A stretch of DNA of 64,000 nt from Gyromitra esculenta (GCA_038503075.1 JBCAML010000009.1:930001-994000), one strand, 5' to 3'. Positions 1-8,999 are shown, numbered from the stretch's first letter. The notes: generated from the sequence alone by a model not told the origin. Numbers and translations are program-made.

Positions 1-89
1 TCTTAAGGGCTTAATGAGGGATTAAACCGTGAGAGCACTGCTCACCTCCAGGGATACTGAAGGGCTTAACAAGAGACTGGACCGTGAGA
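1..89 (+). mobile_element. Nested LTR1b 3' ends
   Basis: Positions 1-34 are the 3' end of a plus-strand LTR1 (ends CCGTGAGA). Positions 35-89 restart inside the LTR at GCACTGCTCACC and run to a second CCGTGAGA end. The likely reading is one LTR inserted in another at GCACT, which would be the target duplication; the left part lies outside the window. Confidence 0.7.
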
Positions 90-299
90 CTGTGATTGTA
101 GGGGGCAGATAAAAACGCGTTGAAAAACTTGAGTGTTGTCGTCATCAATTGTATGAAGATTTGTATGGAGGTAGGGTTTTTTTGATGTAAAAAGTCTAAA
201 TATGCGGGGATCTTATTAAACTGCTCTCGTTGATGCTCAATTTGGTCTTTGATTAAAGTTGCCCTTGTGATTCTCGCTGCTTCGGTGTGTACAGCGACA

Positions 300-750
300 T
301 CTCAAGGAGTGAGGTTTCGTCAAGCCCTTTGGTATCCCCAAAGGTGAGCAGTGTTACTTGAACGGAAACTAACAACAAGAGTTTGAACGATGATTCCACA
401 GGTTCTACTATGAGGGGAACTTAAGGTTCCAACAGCGAAACTACTTTGATGTAGTGGCGTGATAATTATGAGAAGTATCACGGAGGCGACTAAGGATCTT
501 TGGAGAGAATCCTGGCTTGTATTGTAGGATACAATTAGAGTGACAATAGAAGACGTTGCTTAGAGAAGAAAGAAGAAAAAGTACAACAAGAGGGGAACAC
601 CCTTCGCTTATATACCCAAAATCCCATCTTTCGCTGACCAACATATGACTCATTGCAACCGAGATCCAAAGAAACACTAAGAACACCAACCAAACATAAC
701 AACCGAATTCCCGTAAACCAAACTAACCAACGCAACAACCATCCATGAAA
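300..750 (-). mobile_element. Solo LTR1a
   Basis: Begins TCTCAAGG and ends CATCCATGAAA in plus coordinates, flanked by a perfect TSD CGACA (295-299 and 751-755). At 451 bp it is about 40 bp longer than other 1a copies. It interrupts the MULE relic. The small ORFs inside are LTR sequence. Confidence 0.92.
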
Positions 751-874
751 CGACATCATAATGGATGTGCATGCACTCGATAATCTCGCGCACTGTTGTA
801 TTTTGTGTAATAAATAGATGCTGGGAGACTTTTCTTCGTAAACAGGCTTGTGTATTATGTACATCGCGATTTAC

Positions 875-1287
875 TCTCACGGTTTGATCCTTGTTTAAGC
901 CCTTCTGTATCCCAGAAGGTGAGCAGAGCTACTTAAACAAGAATCGTTGTGACAAGAGTCACGATGTTTCTACAGGTCCTACGTGGGTCTAACTCAAGGC
1001 GAGTTAAGTGTAAAGGTTTTCACAGCGACAGCGACCGCGAGGATTCTGAGGTAGAATCGAGGTAGTATTAAAACAATACAGTAGAAGTAAAGTAAGAACG
1101 TTGCTTAAGAAAAGAAGAAGGAGAAGATACAAGCGAACAATTTTACATCCTTTAAATACCCCACTTTCCGACCGTCATGACTCATAACCCATAACAACCG
1201 AAACACAAAGACATTATACTCCTAACCTAGATCCCATTACAACCCATACAATATCCTTGACCCATTTACTCCATCATATCCTTGAAA
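875..1287 (-). mobile_element. Solo LTR1b
   Basis: TCTCACGG...CCTTGAAA, with TSD TTTAC on both sides (870-874 and 1288-1292). It is inserted in the MULE relic. Confidence 0.92.
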
Positions 1288-1316
1288 TTTACTTGTTGAG
1301 CTCCTGCGCAGGTATT

Positions 1317-1724
1317 TCTCAAGGAGCGAGATTCTTGTTAAGCTCTTCGGTATCCCCAAAGATGTGTAGTGCTACTCAACAAGGAACAAACGACGAGAAG
1401 AGTGCAAGAATCTCACGGGCTCTACGTGTGTGTTGAGTCAAGGCGACTCGTAGGCAGCGACAGTGAAAGTATGCGAAATGCAACCGAGGTTTGTATTTGT
1501 AAAGATACAAAGAGTGTACTACAGAAGACATTGCTTAAAGAAAAGAGAAGGAAAAAGTACAACAAGAGGGGAAATCCCTTTGCTTATATATTCAAAATCC
1601 ATCTCTTCGATGACAAATGTATGACTCAGTGTAGTAGAAACCAAAAGAAATATAACGAACAACGAAAATAGAACAACCCAAAACCCATATCGCTAACCCT
1701 GCAACCGAACATCCATCCATGAAA
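1317..1724 (-). mobile_element. Solo LTR1a
   Basis: TCTCAAGG...CATCCATGAAA. The flanks GTATT and GTATG match in 4 of 5 bases, so the TSD has probably decayed. It sits in the zinc-finger part of the MULE relic. Confidence 0.88.
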
Positions 1725-2099
1725 GTATGGTGTTGTTTGATTTTTCGTTTAGATATCGCCAACTAGGTTTAAAGATGCAAACACCCTCCATGTACACAAA
1801 CTCTCCTTGTCTCAGCATTGAAAATCTATCCGGGTTTGGTCTCGCTGGACAATATAGAATGCAAAATGCAATTCTACAGCCCAATCTTCTACCAATTCTT
1901 TGAGTTCCTCCCATGAGGTAAAGTTTGCTCCTAGCTCGATTGGGGCGGCCATTTGAATGCAAAAAAGAATTTATCAGTAAAATTTAATCAATAGGATGCC
2001 AATAGTATAGATTACGAGTGTACATTCCACCTCAACTACTGAGGGAGTGTTATTAAATAAGTATTGACTTGTACATGTTTATCTTTTTCTCCTGCTGCC

Positions 2100-2735
2100 T
2101 TTGCTCATGGAAACCATGATCATAGCACTGTAAACACCGCTGTGAGGGAATCCGTGATCATAGCATAACTAAAATGATGAAATTTTGTTTGGCACAAGGT
2201 CTGTCTCTCAAATTCCTGTGTCTCTCTCAAGGTTTCACTGTGGGACTGGCATCCATTAAGGTTGGGTGGTAGAATAAAGGTTGCGCGCCAAGATGGCTGG
2301 CAGAGTAAAGGTTTTCTCTTCTGATAATTACTCAGTGCAAATAATTAAACCGAACAAAAATAAATTACATTAACTCTCATCCATCTCCCTTTTTAGGCCT
2401 TTTCCCGAGTTTTATTAACCCTTTGTGGCTTGGGAGAGGTGAGAGCCCCCAAGTGGCGCATTAAAATCAACTACCTCCACTAGAGAAAACCTTTAAAATA
2501 CCAGCGAGCTTGGCAGAACACCTTTAGTATGCCAGCCAACCTTAATGTATGCCAGCCAGCCTTTGAAGCCCCGGTCTCAAACATGACAAAATTTGTACTA
2601 TGATCACGGTTTCCCCCAACAACAACACTTTGATCAAGGTTTCCCCTGGCAACAATGCTTTGATCACGGTTTCCCCCAGCAACAATGTTATGATCACAGT
2701 TTGCCATACAAAAACCGCTCTTTGATTACGGCTTC
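2100..2735. repeat. Foldback (long inverted repeat) element
   Basis: The left arm (about 2110-2335) and right arm (about 2484-2640) are imperfect inverted copies. Shared blocks include GTGATCATAG, CATTAAGGTTGG and TAAAGGTTTTCTC near the inner ends. The loop, 2340-2480, is AT-rich without an ORF. No transposase is visible. It lies beside the MULE relic, so it could be a MULE terminal repeat or an independent non-autonomous element. The outer limits are approximate. Confidence 0.55.
2601..2710. repeat. 30-bp tandem repeat, about 3.6 copies
   Basis: Units start at 2601, 2631, 2661 and 2691, each beginning TGATCA(C/A)(G/A)GTTT followed by CCCC and AACAA-rich sequence. It lies in the right arm of the foldback element. 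The apparent ORF through it, with [CF]DHGFPQQQ repeats, follows from a unit length divisible by three. Confidence 0.85.
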
Positions 2736-2955
2736 CCATCCAACGTCAGCTTTTGGACAATTTGAGATAAAACAAAACAAATCGTGCAAGTAAACACAAA
2801 CATTGACTAGTAGAAATAAATAATATATTTAATAAGAAACAGCCAACATGATGCCAGAGAAGCCATCAACTCTATTGTGGCCCATGCCATTCACATTAAC
2901 CATTATAGAAATCGAGTGGGTATGCTCCTCCATACTGTGCAACCAACACCTTACC
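2736..2955. other. No gene recognised
   Basis: AT-rich spacer without a convincing ORF or repeat. It ends in TTACC (2951-2955), the left target duplication of Gypsy-1. Confidence 0.6.
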
Positions 2956-3092
2956 TTTCATGGATGGTTGTTATGTTGATCGGTTAGGTACATAGGTACA
3001 CGGTTATTGGATTTCGTTGTTGTTCTTTGTGTTTCCATGAGTTTCTCGTTACAATGAGTCATGTCTTTGTCATCGAAAGGGTTGGATTGTGG

Positions 3093-3154
3093 TATATAAG
3101 CGAAGGGATTTCCCCTCATCTTGTACTTTTCCTTCTTCTTTCTTTAAGCAACGT
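3093..3154 (+). promoter_or_regulatory. LTR1a core promoter and predicted RNA 5' end
   Basis: A TATATAAG box at 3093-3100 is followed by a CT-rich tract (about 3121-3145), a common feature just upstream of fungal start sites, then AAGCAACGT at 3146-3154. AAGCAACGT is the exact complement of the primer-binding site, so transcription probably starts at or just before it. The distance from the TATA box is about 50 bp. Confidence 0.65.
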
Positions 3155-3294
3155 CTTCTATTGTACACTCATTGTCTTTTACCAATACAACTCCAGATTG
3201 CATCTCGTAATCTTTCGCTGTCGCCGTCTTCAAGTCATCATAACTTGAACCATTAGTAGAGCCTGTAGAATCCCCACGCACTCTCCTGTCGTTA

Positions 3295-3353
3295 GTTTCT
3301 CGTTCAAGTAGCACTGCTTATCTCGGGGGATACCTGAGAGCTTGACGAGAAAC
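3295..3353 (+). other. Structured U5 RNA: GGATA hairpin on a long basal helix
   Basis: 3295-3303 and 3305-3308 pair with 3341-3353 as a 13-bp helix with one bulged T (3304). Inside, 3321-3327 pairs with 3333-3339 around the loop GGATA (3328-3332). The unpaired TAGCACTGCTTA side is nearly invariant in other LTR1 copies, while the helices change in a compensatory way. Confidence 0.7.
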
Positions 3354-3368
3354 CCGCTCCTTGAGATT

Positions 3369-3377
3369 ACGTTGCTT
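3369..3377 (+). promoter_or_regulatory. Self-priming primer-binding site
   Basis: ACGTTGCTT lies 2 nt after the 5' LTR and is complementary over 9 nt to AAGCAACGT in the LTR (3146-3154). It does not resemble the 3' end complement of a tRNA. The arrangement matches self-primed reverse transcription as known for Tf1/sushi-group elements. Confidence 0.75.
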
Positions 3378-3423
3378 CCCTATCTACACCCTCTACTAGC
3401 ACCCATCTACTTTCGACGCCACC

Positions 3424-4671
3424 ATGAGCAACCCCGCTCCCGCCCCCTGGACTTTCCCTACCTTTGAGAATTTCCAAGCCGCCGCCAATGCCGACCTCGC
3501 CTCCGCCTATGAGGAAATCCGCTCGCACTACCAACAGCGAGTAGACAACCTCACCTACGCAGACCTGCAACTTGAGGAAGCCACTCAAGAGAGGAATAAC
3601 ATGACTGCCAGGTTCAATACCTGTCAATCCCAGTTACAAGCAGCCGAAGCAGAAATCGCCCGCCTCCAAAATGCCGCTCCCCCACCACCTGCGCCATCGC
3701 CGCCACCTCCTCCTGCTCACACCCAAGGGGGTCGTTCGGATAAAATGCCTGACCCAGATAAGTTCAACGGGTCTCGCGATAAACTCCCTGGGTTTGTTCT
3801 GCAACTCAGGTCAAAGCTCTCGGTTAACGCCGACCGCTTCTCCAACAGCAACAACATGGTACTATACGCCATCAGCCGTCTTGAAGGAGCCGCTCTCGAA
3901 CAAGTTCGCCACTCCGTCCTTCCTGACGGAACTACCACCTGGAACTCCGCCGCCGATTTGATCACCGCTCTGGAAACAGCCTTCGGCGACCCCGACCCTC
4001 TCGGCACTGCCCGCCGCGAGCTGCACCAACTCCGACAAGGAAAGCGAGATTTCTCCGCCTACCTTGCCGACTTTCAACGCATCATGGGGCGTCTCAACTA
4101 CGATGAGTCGGCCAAGAATGACGCTCTGGAGTTCGGCATGTCGGACGAACTAAAAGAAGCGGTAGTAACTGTTGCCGACTTCCCCACTACCTTCACTTCC
4201 CTCTGTGCCTTCCTCCTCCGCCTAGATAACCGAATCCGAGCGAGAAGAGAGGAGAAGAAAAATGCTGTCCGCAACACCATGGGACAATTCACCGCCCCTG
4301 CCGCCGCCCCCGCCGCCTATACCCCCGCTTCGTCCTCCTTCGCCCCTGGTGGACTTGTCCCCATGGATCTCTCTTTCGGCCGCACCTCCACCTCCCGCCC
4401 CGCCCCTGAACAACGATATGTTCAAATAAACGGAAGAAGAAAACTGTCCCCTGAAGAGAAATCCTGGAGACAGACCAATAATCGCTGTCTGTTCTGCGCG
4501 GGAGAAGGACATATCTTTTCCAACTGCCCCTCCGCCTCCAAGCGCCCCGCCATGAGGGGAGCTGTTACCAATGCCGCCGCCGCTCCTCCTGCTCCTTCTG
4601 TTTTTCCGCCGCCTCTGCCACCCCGCTTTCCTGCCTTCGATGCAGCAGACTCAGTTGAGTCTTTAAACTAG
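3424..4671 (+). CDS. gag: Gypsy-1 Gag (capsid-nucleocapsid) protein
   Basis: A 415-residue structural protein of the retrotransposon particle. The ATG sits in a strong context (GCCACCATG). Residues 28-82 look helical, 85-98 are proline-rich, 107-270 form the retrotransposon gag domain (PDKFNGSRDKLPGF, RQGKRDFSAYLADFQRIMG), and residues 355-368 form one CCHC zinc knuckle, C-x2-C-x4-H-x4-C, for RNA binding. The TAG stop directly follows the U UUA AAC slippery site that leads into pol. Homologous to the gag genes of Gypsy-2 and Gypsy-3. Confidence 0.93.
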   Translation: MSNPAPAPWTFPTFENFQAAANADLASAYEEIRSHYQQRVDNLTYADLQLEEATQERNNMTARFNTCQSQLQAAEAEIARLQNAAPPPPAPSPPPPPAHTQGGRSDKMPDPDKFNGSRDKLPGFVLQLRSKLSVNADRFSNSNNMVLYAISRLEGAALEQVRHSVLPDGTTTWNSAADLITALETAFGDPDPLGTARRELHQLRQGKRDFSAYLADFQRIMGRLNYDESAKNDALEFGMSDELKEAVVTVADFPTTFTSLCAFLLRLDNRIRARREEKKNAVRNTMGQFTAPAAAPAAYTPASSSFAPGGLVPMDLSFGRTSTSRPAPEQRYVQINGRRKLSPEEKSWRQTNNRCLFCAGEGHIFSNCPSASKRPAMRGAVTNAAAAPPAPSVFPPPLPPRFPAFDAADSVESLN

Positions 4672-7600
4672 TTCAACCAGAGTCGCCCTGTGACCCTGCT
4701 CTGGTTTCTTTTTCTTCTTTGTCAGCGTTTTCTATTTCTGGTTTTTCAGTGTCGGATGTGTGTGTGGAGGATAATTTGGACGGGGAACACTTTGTAGTTT
4801 CATGTAGCCTTTCCCACCAAAATAAAATTATAAAAACACACGCACTTCTTGACACTGGAGCCTCAGGATTCGCTTTCATTGATGAAAACTTTGTGCGTCA
4901 CCATTCCCTACCATTATCTCCCCTTAAAACCCCTCGCCAATTAGAAGTCATTGACGGCCGAACAATTGCCTCGGGAGATATCACCGATCTTTGCCACTTG
5001 GAGCTTTCAATTCAACAGCATAACGAAAAAGCCCCTTTCTTCGTCACCAAACTAGGACACTACCCCCTAGTACTTGGTATCCCGTGGATGAACCTCCATG
5101 ACGTTCACCTACAATTCGCTAACAAAAGCATTGAATTCAATTCTGAGTTCTGCACCACCCACTGTGCCCCCAAACAACCTATCGTTTCCGTTGCCGCCAT
5201 TCCACCTCCAGCTAAACTTAACGCCGCCTTTATTGGGGCCGCTAGTTTCCGCATGCTCGCTAGGAAAAAGGGTATTCAGGTCTATTCAATGTCTCTGTAC
5301 GAAATAAACAAAGTCCTCGATAGTAAAACCACTAAAGAGGAATGGAGACAAAGAATACCTGCCGAGTACCACGAATACCTAGACATGTTTGACAAAGCAA
5401 AGGCCCAAGGACTTCCCCCCCGCCGTTCTTATGATCATCGCATAACCCTCCAAGAAGGCAAGGAACCACCATTCGGCCCCCTCTACGGTATGTCACGGGA
5501 TGAACTTCTAGTTCTCAAGAAGTACATCGAAGACAACCTAGAGAAGGGTTTTATTCGCGCCAGTTCATCTCCTGCCGGTTCCCCCGTCCTCTTCGCCGCA
5601 AAACCTGACGGTTCTCTGCGCCTCTGCGTTGACTACCGAGGCCTTAATGCTCTTACCGTCAAGGACCGATACACCTCCCCGCTCGTTAAAGAAACCCTCG
5701 ACCGCCTCGCTAAAGCACAGTGGTATTCCAAACTGGACCTTCGAGATGGATTTCACCAAATCCGCATCGCAGAGGGAGAAGAATGGAAGACCGCCTTTAG
5801 GACTCGATACGGTCTTTACGAATACATGGTCATGCCATTCGGCCTCACCAATGCCCCCGGTACCTTCCAGCGCTTTGTCAATGATTCTCTCCGAGAATAC
5901 TTGGACCTCTTTTGCACGGCCTATCTCGACGATATTCTTATCTATAGCGATACCCTCGCCGAACATAAAATCCACGTCCGACAAGTCCTCGATGCTTTGA
6001 AAGCCAACAACATACTTCTCAAACCTGAGAAGTGTGAATTCCATGTCCAATCTATAAAATACCTCGGACTAGTCCTCACACCTGAAGGGATCAAAATGGA
6101 CGAAGAAAAACTCAAAGCCGTACGAGATTGGAACCGCCCAAAATGTATTAAAGATGTTCAGGCCTTCCTCGGTTTTGCAAACTTCTACCGACGATTTATC
6201 CTGGGGTTCTCTCGTCTAGCGGCACCCCTTACCGCTTTTACAAAAAAAGGTATTGTTTTCGAATGGACAGTCGAAGCAGAACTCGCATTCGAAGCCCTGA
6301 AAGACGCCTTTACCAAAGCCCCTGTACTCATCCATTTCGACCCTCGAAAGAAGATCTTTGTGGAATCTGATGCTTCTGACTTCGTCTCCGGTGGTGTCCT
6401 TTCCCAACTTGATGATAACGGCATACTCCATCCTGTGGCATTCTTTTCCAAGAAGCACTCACCTGCTGAGTGTAACTACGAAATCTATGATAAAGAGTTG
6501 CTAGCCATTATTCGTTGCTTCGAAGAATGGCGCCCCGAACTCGAAGGATCCGAACTCCCCATCTCTGTCATCACAGACCATAAGAACTTGGAATATTTTA
6601 TGACCACCAAGCAACTGAACCGAAGACAAGTCAGATGGGCAGAATACCTTTCGCGTTTCGACTTCGTCATTACGTACAGACCAGGAGTACAAGGAGGAAA
6701 GCCGGACGCATTGACTCGGAGATCAGGAGATCTCCCTGAAGAAGGGGATGAAAGACTACGACACCAACACCAAGTAGTCCTGAAGGAAAAGAATTTGGAC
6801 CCTAAGCTGAGTTTGTTTTCGGGTTCTTTACTAAATGAACCCGCTGAATTGGATGCTACCCTTGAGACCCTAATGAATCACGGATATAACGCTGACCCGT
6901 TCCCACAAAAAATCCTTCTAGCACTTAGGAATGGCGAACGACAATCCAAGGAAATCACCTTAGGCGATTGTACCGAGATAAATGGCCGTCTCTATTACCG
7001 ACAAAGACTCTATATTCCTGACCACGATCCTCTTCGCCTCCTCATCTTGCAACGACACCACGACGCTCCCTCTGCCGGCCACCCAGGACGTGAAAAATCC
7101 TTTGAACTCATCTCAAGATGCTTCTATTGGCCGAAGATGAGGGAATATATTGGACAATACACCCGGAATTGCCACATTTGCCGACGAGCAAAACCAAGTA
7201 CTCTCGGTACTCATGGCGTTCTAAAACCACTTCCGATCCCCAATCGCCCCTGGGAAGAATTGTCGATGGATTTCGTTACTGGCCTCCCGGAATCTAATGG
7301 CTTTGATGCCATTATGGTCATCGTGGATCGACTCTCGAAGATGCGGCACCTTGTCCCGTGTAATACTACCATCAACGCCGAACAAACTGCCGAGTTATAC
7401 CTCCAAAATGTTTGGAAACTCCATGGACTTCCTTCTCATATCACCTCCGATAGAGGAACGCAGTTCACCGCAAAGTTTTGGAAGCACCTCTGTCAGCGTT
7501 TGAATATTGCCGCCCGCATGTCTACCTCCTTCCATCCGGAAACCGATGGACAAACTGAACGACTCAACGCCGTGATGGAACAATATCTTCGCTGTTATGT

Positions 7601-8348
7601 CTCCTATCAACAAGACGACTGGTCGAAATGGTTACCCATCGCTGAATTCGCTGCCAATAACCAGGAATCCGCAAGTACTAAGGCTACGCCCTTCTTTGCG
7701 AATTATGGATATCACCCTCGCTTCGACACCTCAATCGTTCCTAATGACCGCTCTCCCCAGACCTTAGATGCTGACGGCTTCGTCTCCAAGATGGAAGAAC
7801 TTAGAGACTTTCTCCGAGTACAGATGAGGACAGCCCAGGACATCTTCGAATCAAGTACAAATCGGCACCGTACCCCCGCTCCAATGTTCAGGGAAAAAGA
7901 CGAAGTGTTTGTGTCGATGAAGAACATGAGGACAACGCGGAATTCAAGGAAGTTGGATTGGAAATGGAGTGGCCCTTTCCCGGTGAAACGTGTTATTTCA
8001 GCTTATGCCTACGAAATTGACCTCCCAAGATCAATGAAGTATCACCCTGTGTTCCACGTCTCGTTGATCAAAGCAGCTCCCGTCGATCCACTCCCCGGTC
8101 AGATTATTGCGCCACCCCCACCCGTCCAGGTCAACGACCATGAGGAATACCTTGTTGAAGCTATCCTAGATTCCCGTTTACAGCGTGGAAAACTTCAATA
8201 CTTGGTTGAATGGACTGGCTATGCACTACCCACCTGGGAACCTGCGGAGTACCATGAAGAGACGGAAGCTGTAGATTCTTTCCACCAACGATATCCGGAT
8301 AAACCAAGGGAAGGAATGATTAGTGTTCGCAGGAGCTCACGGCTATGA
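4659..8348 (+). CDS. pol: Gypsy-1 Pol polyprotein (protease, RT, RNase H, integrase, chromodomain)
   Basis: Made as a Gag-Pol fusion by -1 frameshift; there is no ATG near the start of the frame. Counting from codon 4719: aspartic protease LLDTGASG (D45); reverse transcriptase about 250-440 with AYLDDILIYS (YLDD 402-405); RNase H about 545-670 (D551, YEIYDKE, D620); integrase H2C2 zinc site (H781/H787, C818/C821) and catalytic D851, D911, E947 with 35 residues between the last two; GPF/Y-like region about 1080-1115; chromodomain about 1142-1192 (YLVEWTGY, TWEPAE), which is expected to direct integration to particular chromatin. PR-RT-RH-IN order marks Ty3/Gypsy, and the chromodomain marks chromoviruses. 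No disabling mutation is seen. Confidence 0.95.
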   Translation, partial: VFKLVQPESPCDPALVSFSSLSAFSISGFSVSDVCVEDNLDGEHFVVSCSLSHQNKIIKTHALLDTGASGFAFIDENFVRHHSLPLSPLKTPRQLEVIDGRTIASGDITDLCHLELSIQQHNEKAPFFVTKLGHYPLVLGIPWMNLHDVHLQFANKSIEFNSEFCTTHCAPKQPIVSVAAIPPPAKLNAAFIGAASFRMLARKKGIQVYSMSLYEINKVLDSKTTKEEWRQRIPAEYHEYLDMFDKAKAQGLPPRRSYDHRITLQEGKEPPFGPLYGMSRDELLVLKKYIEDNLEKGFIRASSSPAGSPVLFAAKPDGSLRLCVDYRGLNALTVKDRYTSPLVKETLDRLAKAQWYSKLDLRDGFHQIRIAEGEEWKTAFRTRYGLYEYMVMPFGLTNAPGTFQRFVNDSLREYLDLFCTAYLDDILIYSDTLAEHKIHVRQVLDALKANNILLKPEKCEFHVQSIKYLGLVLTPEGIKMDEEKLKAVRDWNRPKCIKDVQAFLGFANFYRRFILGFSRLAAPLTAFTKKGIVFEWTVEAELAFEALKDAFTKAPVLIHFDPRKKIFVESDASDFVSGGVLSQLDDNGILHPVAFFSKKHSPAECNYEIYDKELLAIIRCFEEWRPELEGSELPISVITDHKNLEYFMTTKQLNRRQVRWAEYLSRFDFVITYRPGVQGGKPDALTRRSGDLPEEGDERLRHQHQVVLKEKNLDPKLSLFSGSLLNEPAELDATLETLMNHGYNADPFPQKILLALRNGERQSKEITLGDCTEINGRLYYRQRLYIPDHDPLRLLILQRHHDAPSAGHPGREKSFELISRCFYWPKMREYIGQYTRNCHICRRAKPSTLGTHGVLKPLPIPNRPWEELSMDFVTGLPESNGFDAIMVIVDRLSKMRHLVPCNTTINAEQTAELYLQNVWKLHGLPSHITSDRGTQFTAKFWKHLCQRLNIAARMSTSFHPETDGQTERLNAVMEQYLRCYVSYQQDDWSKWLPIAEFAANNQESASTKATPFFANYGYHPRFDTSIVPNDRSPQTLDADGFVSKMEELRDFLRVQMRTAQDIFESSTNRHRTPAPMFREKDEVFVSMKNMRTTRNSRKLDWKWSGPFPVKRVISAYAYEIDLPRSMKYHPVFHVSLIKAAPVDPLPGQIIAPPPPVQVNDHEEYLVEAILDSRLQRGKLQYLVEWTGYALPTWEPAEYHEETEAVDSFHQRYPDKPREGMISVRRSSRL
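4662..4706 (+). promoter_or_regulatory. -1 ribosomal frameshift signal (gag/pol)
   Basis: The heptamer T TTA AAC (4662-4668) is in the gag zero frame, directly followed by the gag TAG. After a 6-nt spacer there is a perfect 8-bp stem, AACCAGAG (4675-4682) with CTCTGGTT (4699-4706), around a 16-nt loop. A -1 slip at the heptamer enters the pol frame, which is open from 4659. Confidence 0.85.
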
Positions 8349-8359
8349 GGGGGGGCTAC
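8347..8359 (+). promoter_or_regulatory. Polypurine tract of Gypsy-1
   Basis: GAGGGGGGGCTAC lies directly before the 3' LTR and overlaps the pol stop. G-rich tracts at the same place precede the Gypsy-2 and Gypsy-3 3' LTRs. Presumed plus-strand primer. Confidence 0.7.
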
Positions 8360-8770
8360 TTTCATGGATGGTTGTCATGTTAATCGGTTAGGTACATGGG
8401 TACACGGTTGTTGGATTTCGTTGTTGTTCTTCGAGTTTCCATGAGTTTCTTGTTACAATGAGTCATGTCTTTGTCATCGAAGGGTTTGGAAAGTGATATA
8501 TAAGCGAAGGGATTTCCCCTCATCTTGTACTTTTCCTTCTTCTTTCTTTAAGCAACGTCTTCTATTGTACACTCATTGTCTTTTACCAATACAACTCCAG
8601 ATTGCATTTCGTAATCTTTCGCTGTCACCGTCTTCAAGTCATCATAACTTGAACCATTAGTAGAGCCTGTAGAATTCCCACGCACTCTCCTGTCGTTAGT
8701 TTCTCGTTCAAGTAGCACCGCTTATCTCGGGGGATACCTGAGAGCTTGACGAGAAACCCGCTCCTTGAGA
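8360..8770 (+). repeat. Gypsy-1 3' LTR (LTR1a)
   Basis: A 411-bp copy of the 5' LTR, followed by TSD TTACC (8771-8775). Confidence 0.95.
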
Positions 8771-8775
8771 TTACC

Positions 8776-8999
8776 AGATCAAGGACAAATATCCTAATTC
8801 AGCTTCACATCAATTTTGAAGTAATACATATCGTATATCATATTTGTTTTAAAGATATAAATATAACATATAATATAGTAATGGTATTATATACTACTAC
8901 AACTACTACTATCATGTATAATCTTTCTATAACTTTGAATCTCACTCTTTCCTTCACAATGTAGTGGAAGTAACCATTCTCCTTACAACCCCAACAATC
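8776..8999. other. AT-rich spacer, no gene recognised
   Basis: AT-rich, with an ATATAT/ACTACT-rich stretch at 8825-8920. No convincing coding signal. Confidence 0.6.

Larger units (their letters stand above)
90..1952 (-). pseudogene. MULE (Mutator-like) transposase relic, split by three LTR1 insertions
   Basis: Reading the minus strand from ATG at 1952 gives a FAR1/MULE-like start (SWEELKELVEDWAV), then an in-frame TGA, then C-TWRVFASLN, as in the C..C..H.C zinc finger of MULE transposases. Beyond LTR 1317-1724 the joined sequence reads KQHHTC, the expected H.C pair; this needs a frameshift before it. Beyond LTR 875-1287 it continues NRDVHNTQACLRRKVSQ. Beyond LTR 300-750 the frame is restored exactly when the LTR and one 5-bp TSD are removed (HYDV then AVHTEAARITRATL), and it runs to NAFLSAPYNH at the window edge, the usual lead-in to the DDE core. 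The catalytic core is not in the window. The family call is from motif resemblance only. Confidence 0.62.
2956..3366 (+). repeat. Gypsy-1 5' LTR (LTR1a)
   Basis: Runs from TTTCATGG to CCTTGAGA. It contains the promoter, the putative RNA start and the structured R-U5 region. Its end abuts the primer-binding site. Confidence 0.95.
2956..8770 (+). mobile_element. Gypsy-1, full-length Ty3/Gypsy chromovirus
   Basis: A complete LTR retrotransposon of 5.8 kb with two 411-bp LTR1a copies, TSD TTACC on both sides, self-priming PBS, gag, frameshift site, pol with C-terminal chromodomain, and a G-rich polypurine tract. Both genes are open over their whole length, so it is the only structurally intact element here. 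The two LTRs differ at roughly 15-20 positions, mostly in U3 and mostly transitions, so the insertion is not recent or the LTRs have since diverged. Confidence 0.95.

Noticed and set aside
441..880. Short ORFs of 60-110 codons in LTR1 copies here and elsewhere
   Set aside because: They lie wholly within LTRs, lie in inconsistent frames between copies, and have no conserved protein motif.
2601..2710. CRISPR-like array
   Set aside because: Directly adjacent units without unique spacers, in a eukaryotic repeat setting.
2593..2793. ORF with [CF]DHGFPQQQ repeats
   Set aside because: Explained by a 30-bp DNA tandem repeat whose unit is divisible by three, inside a foldback element.
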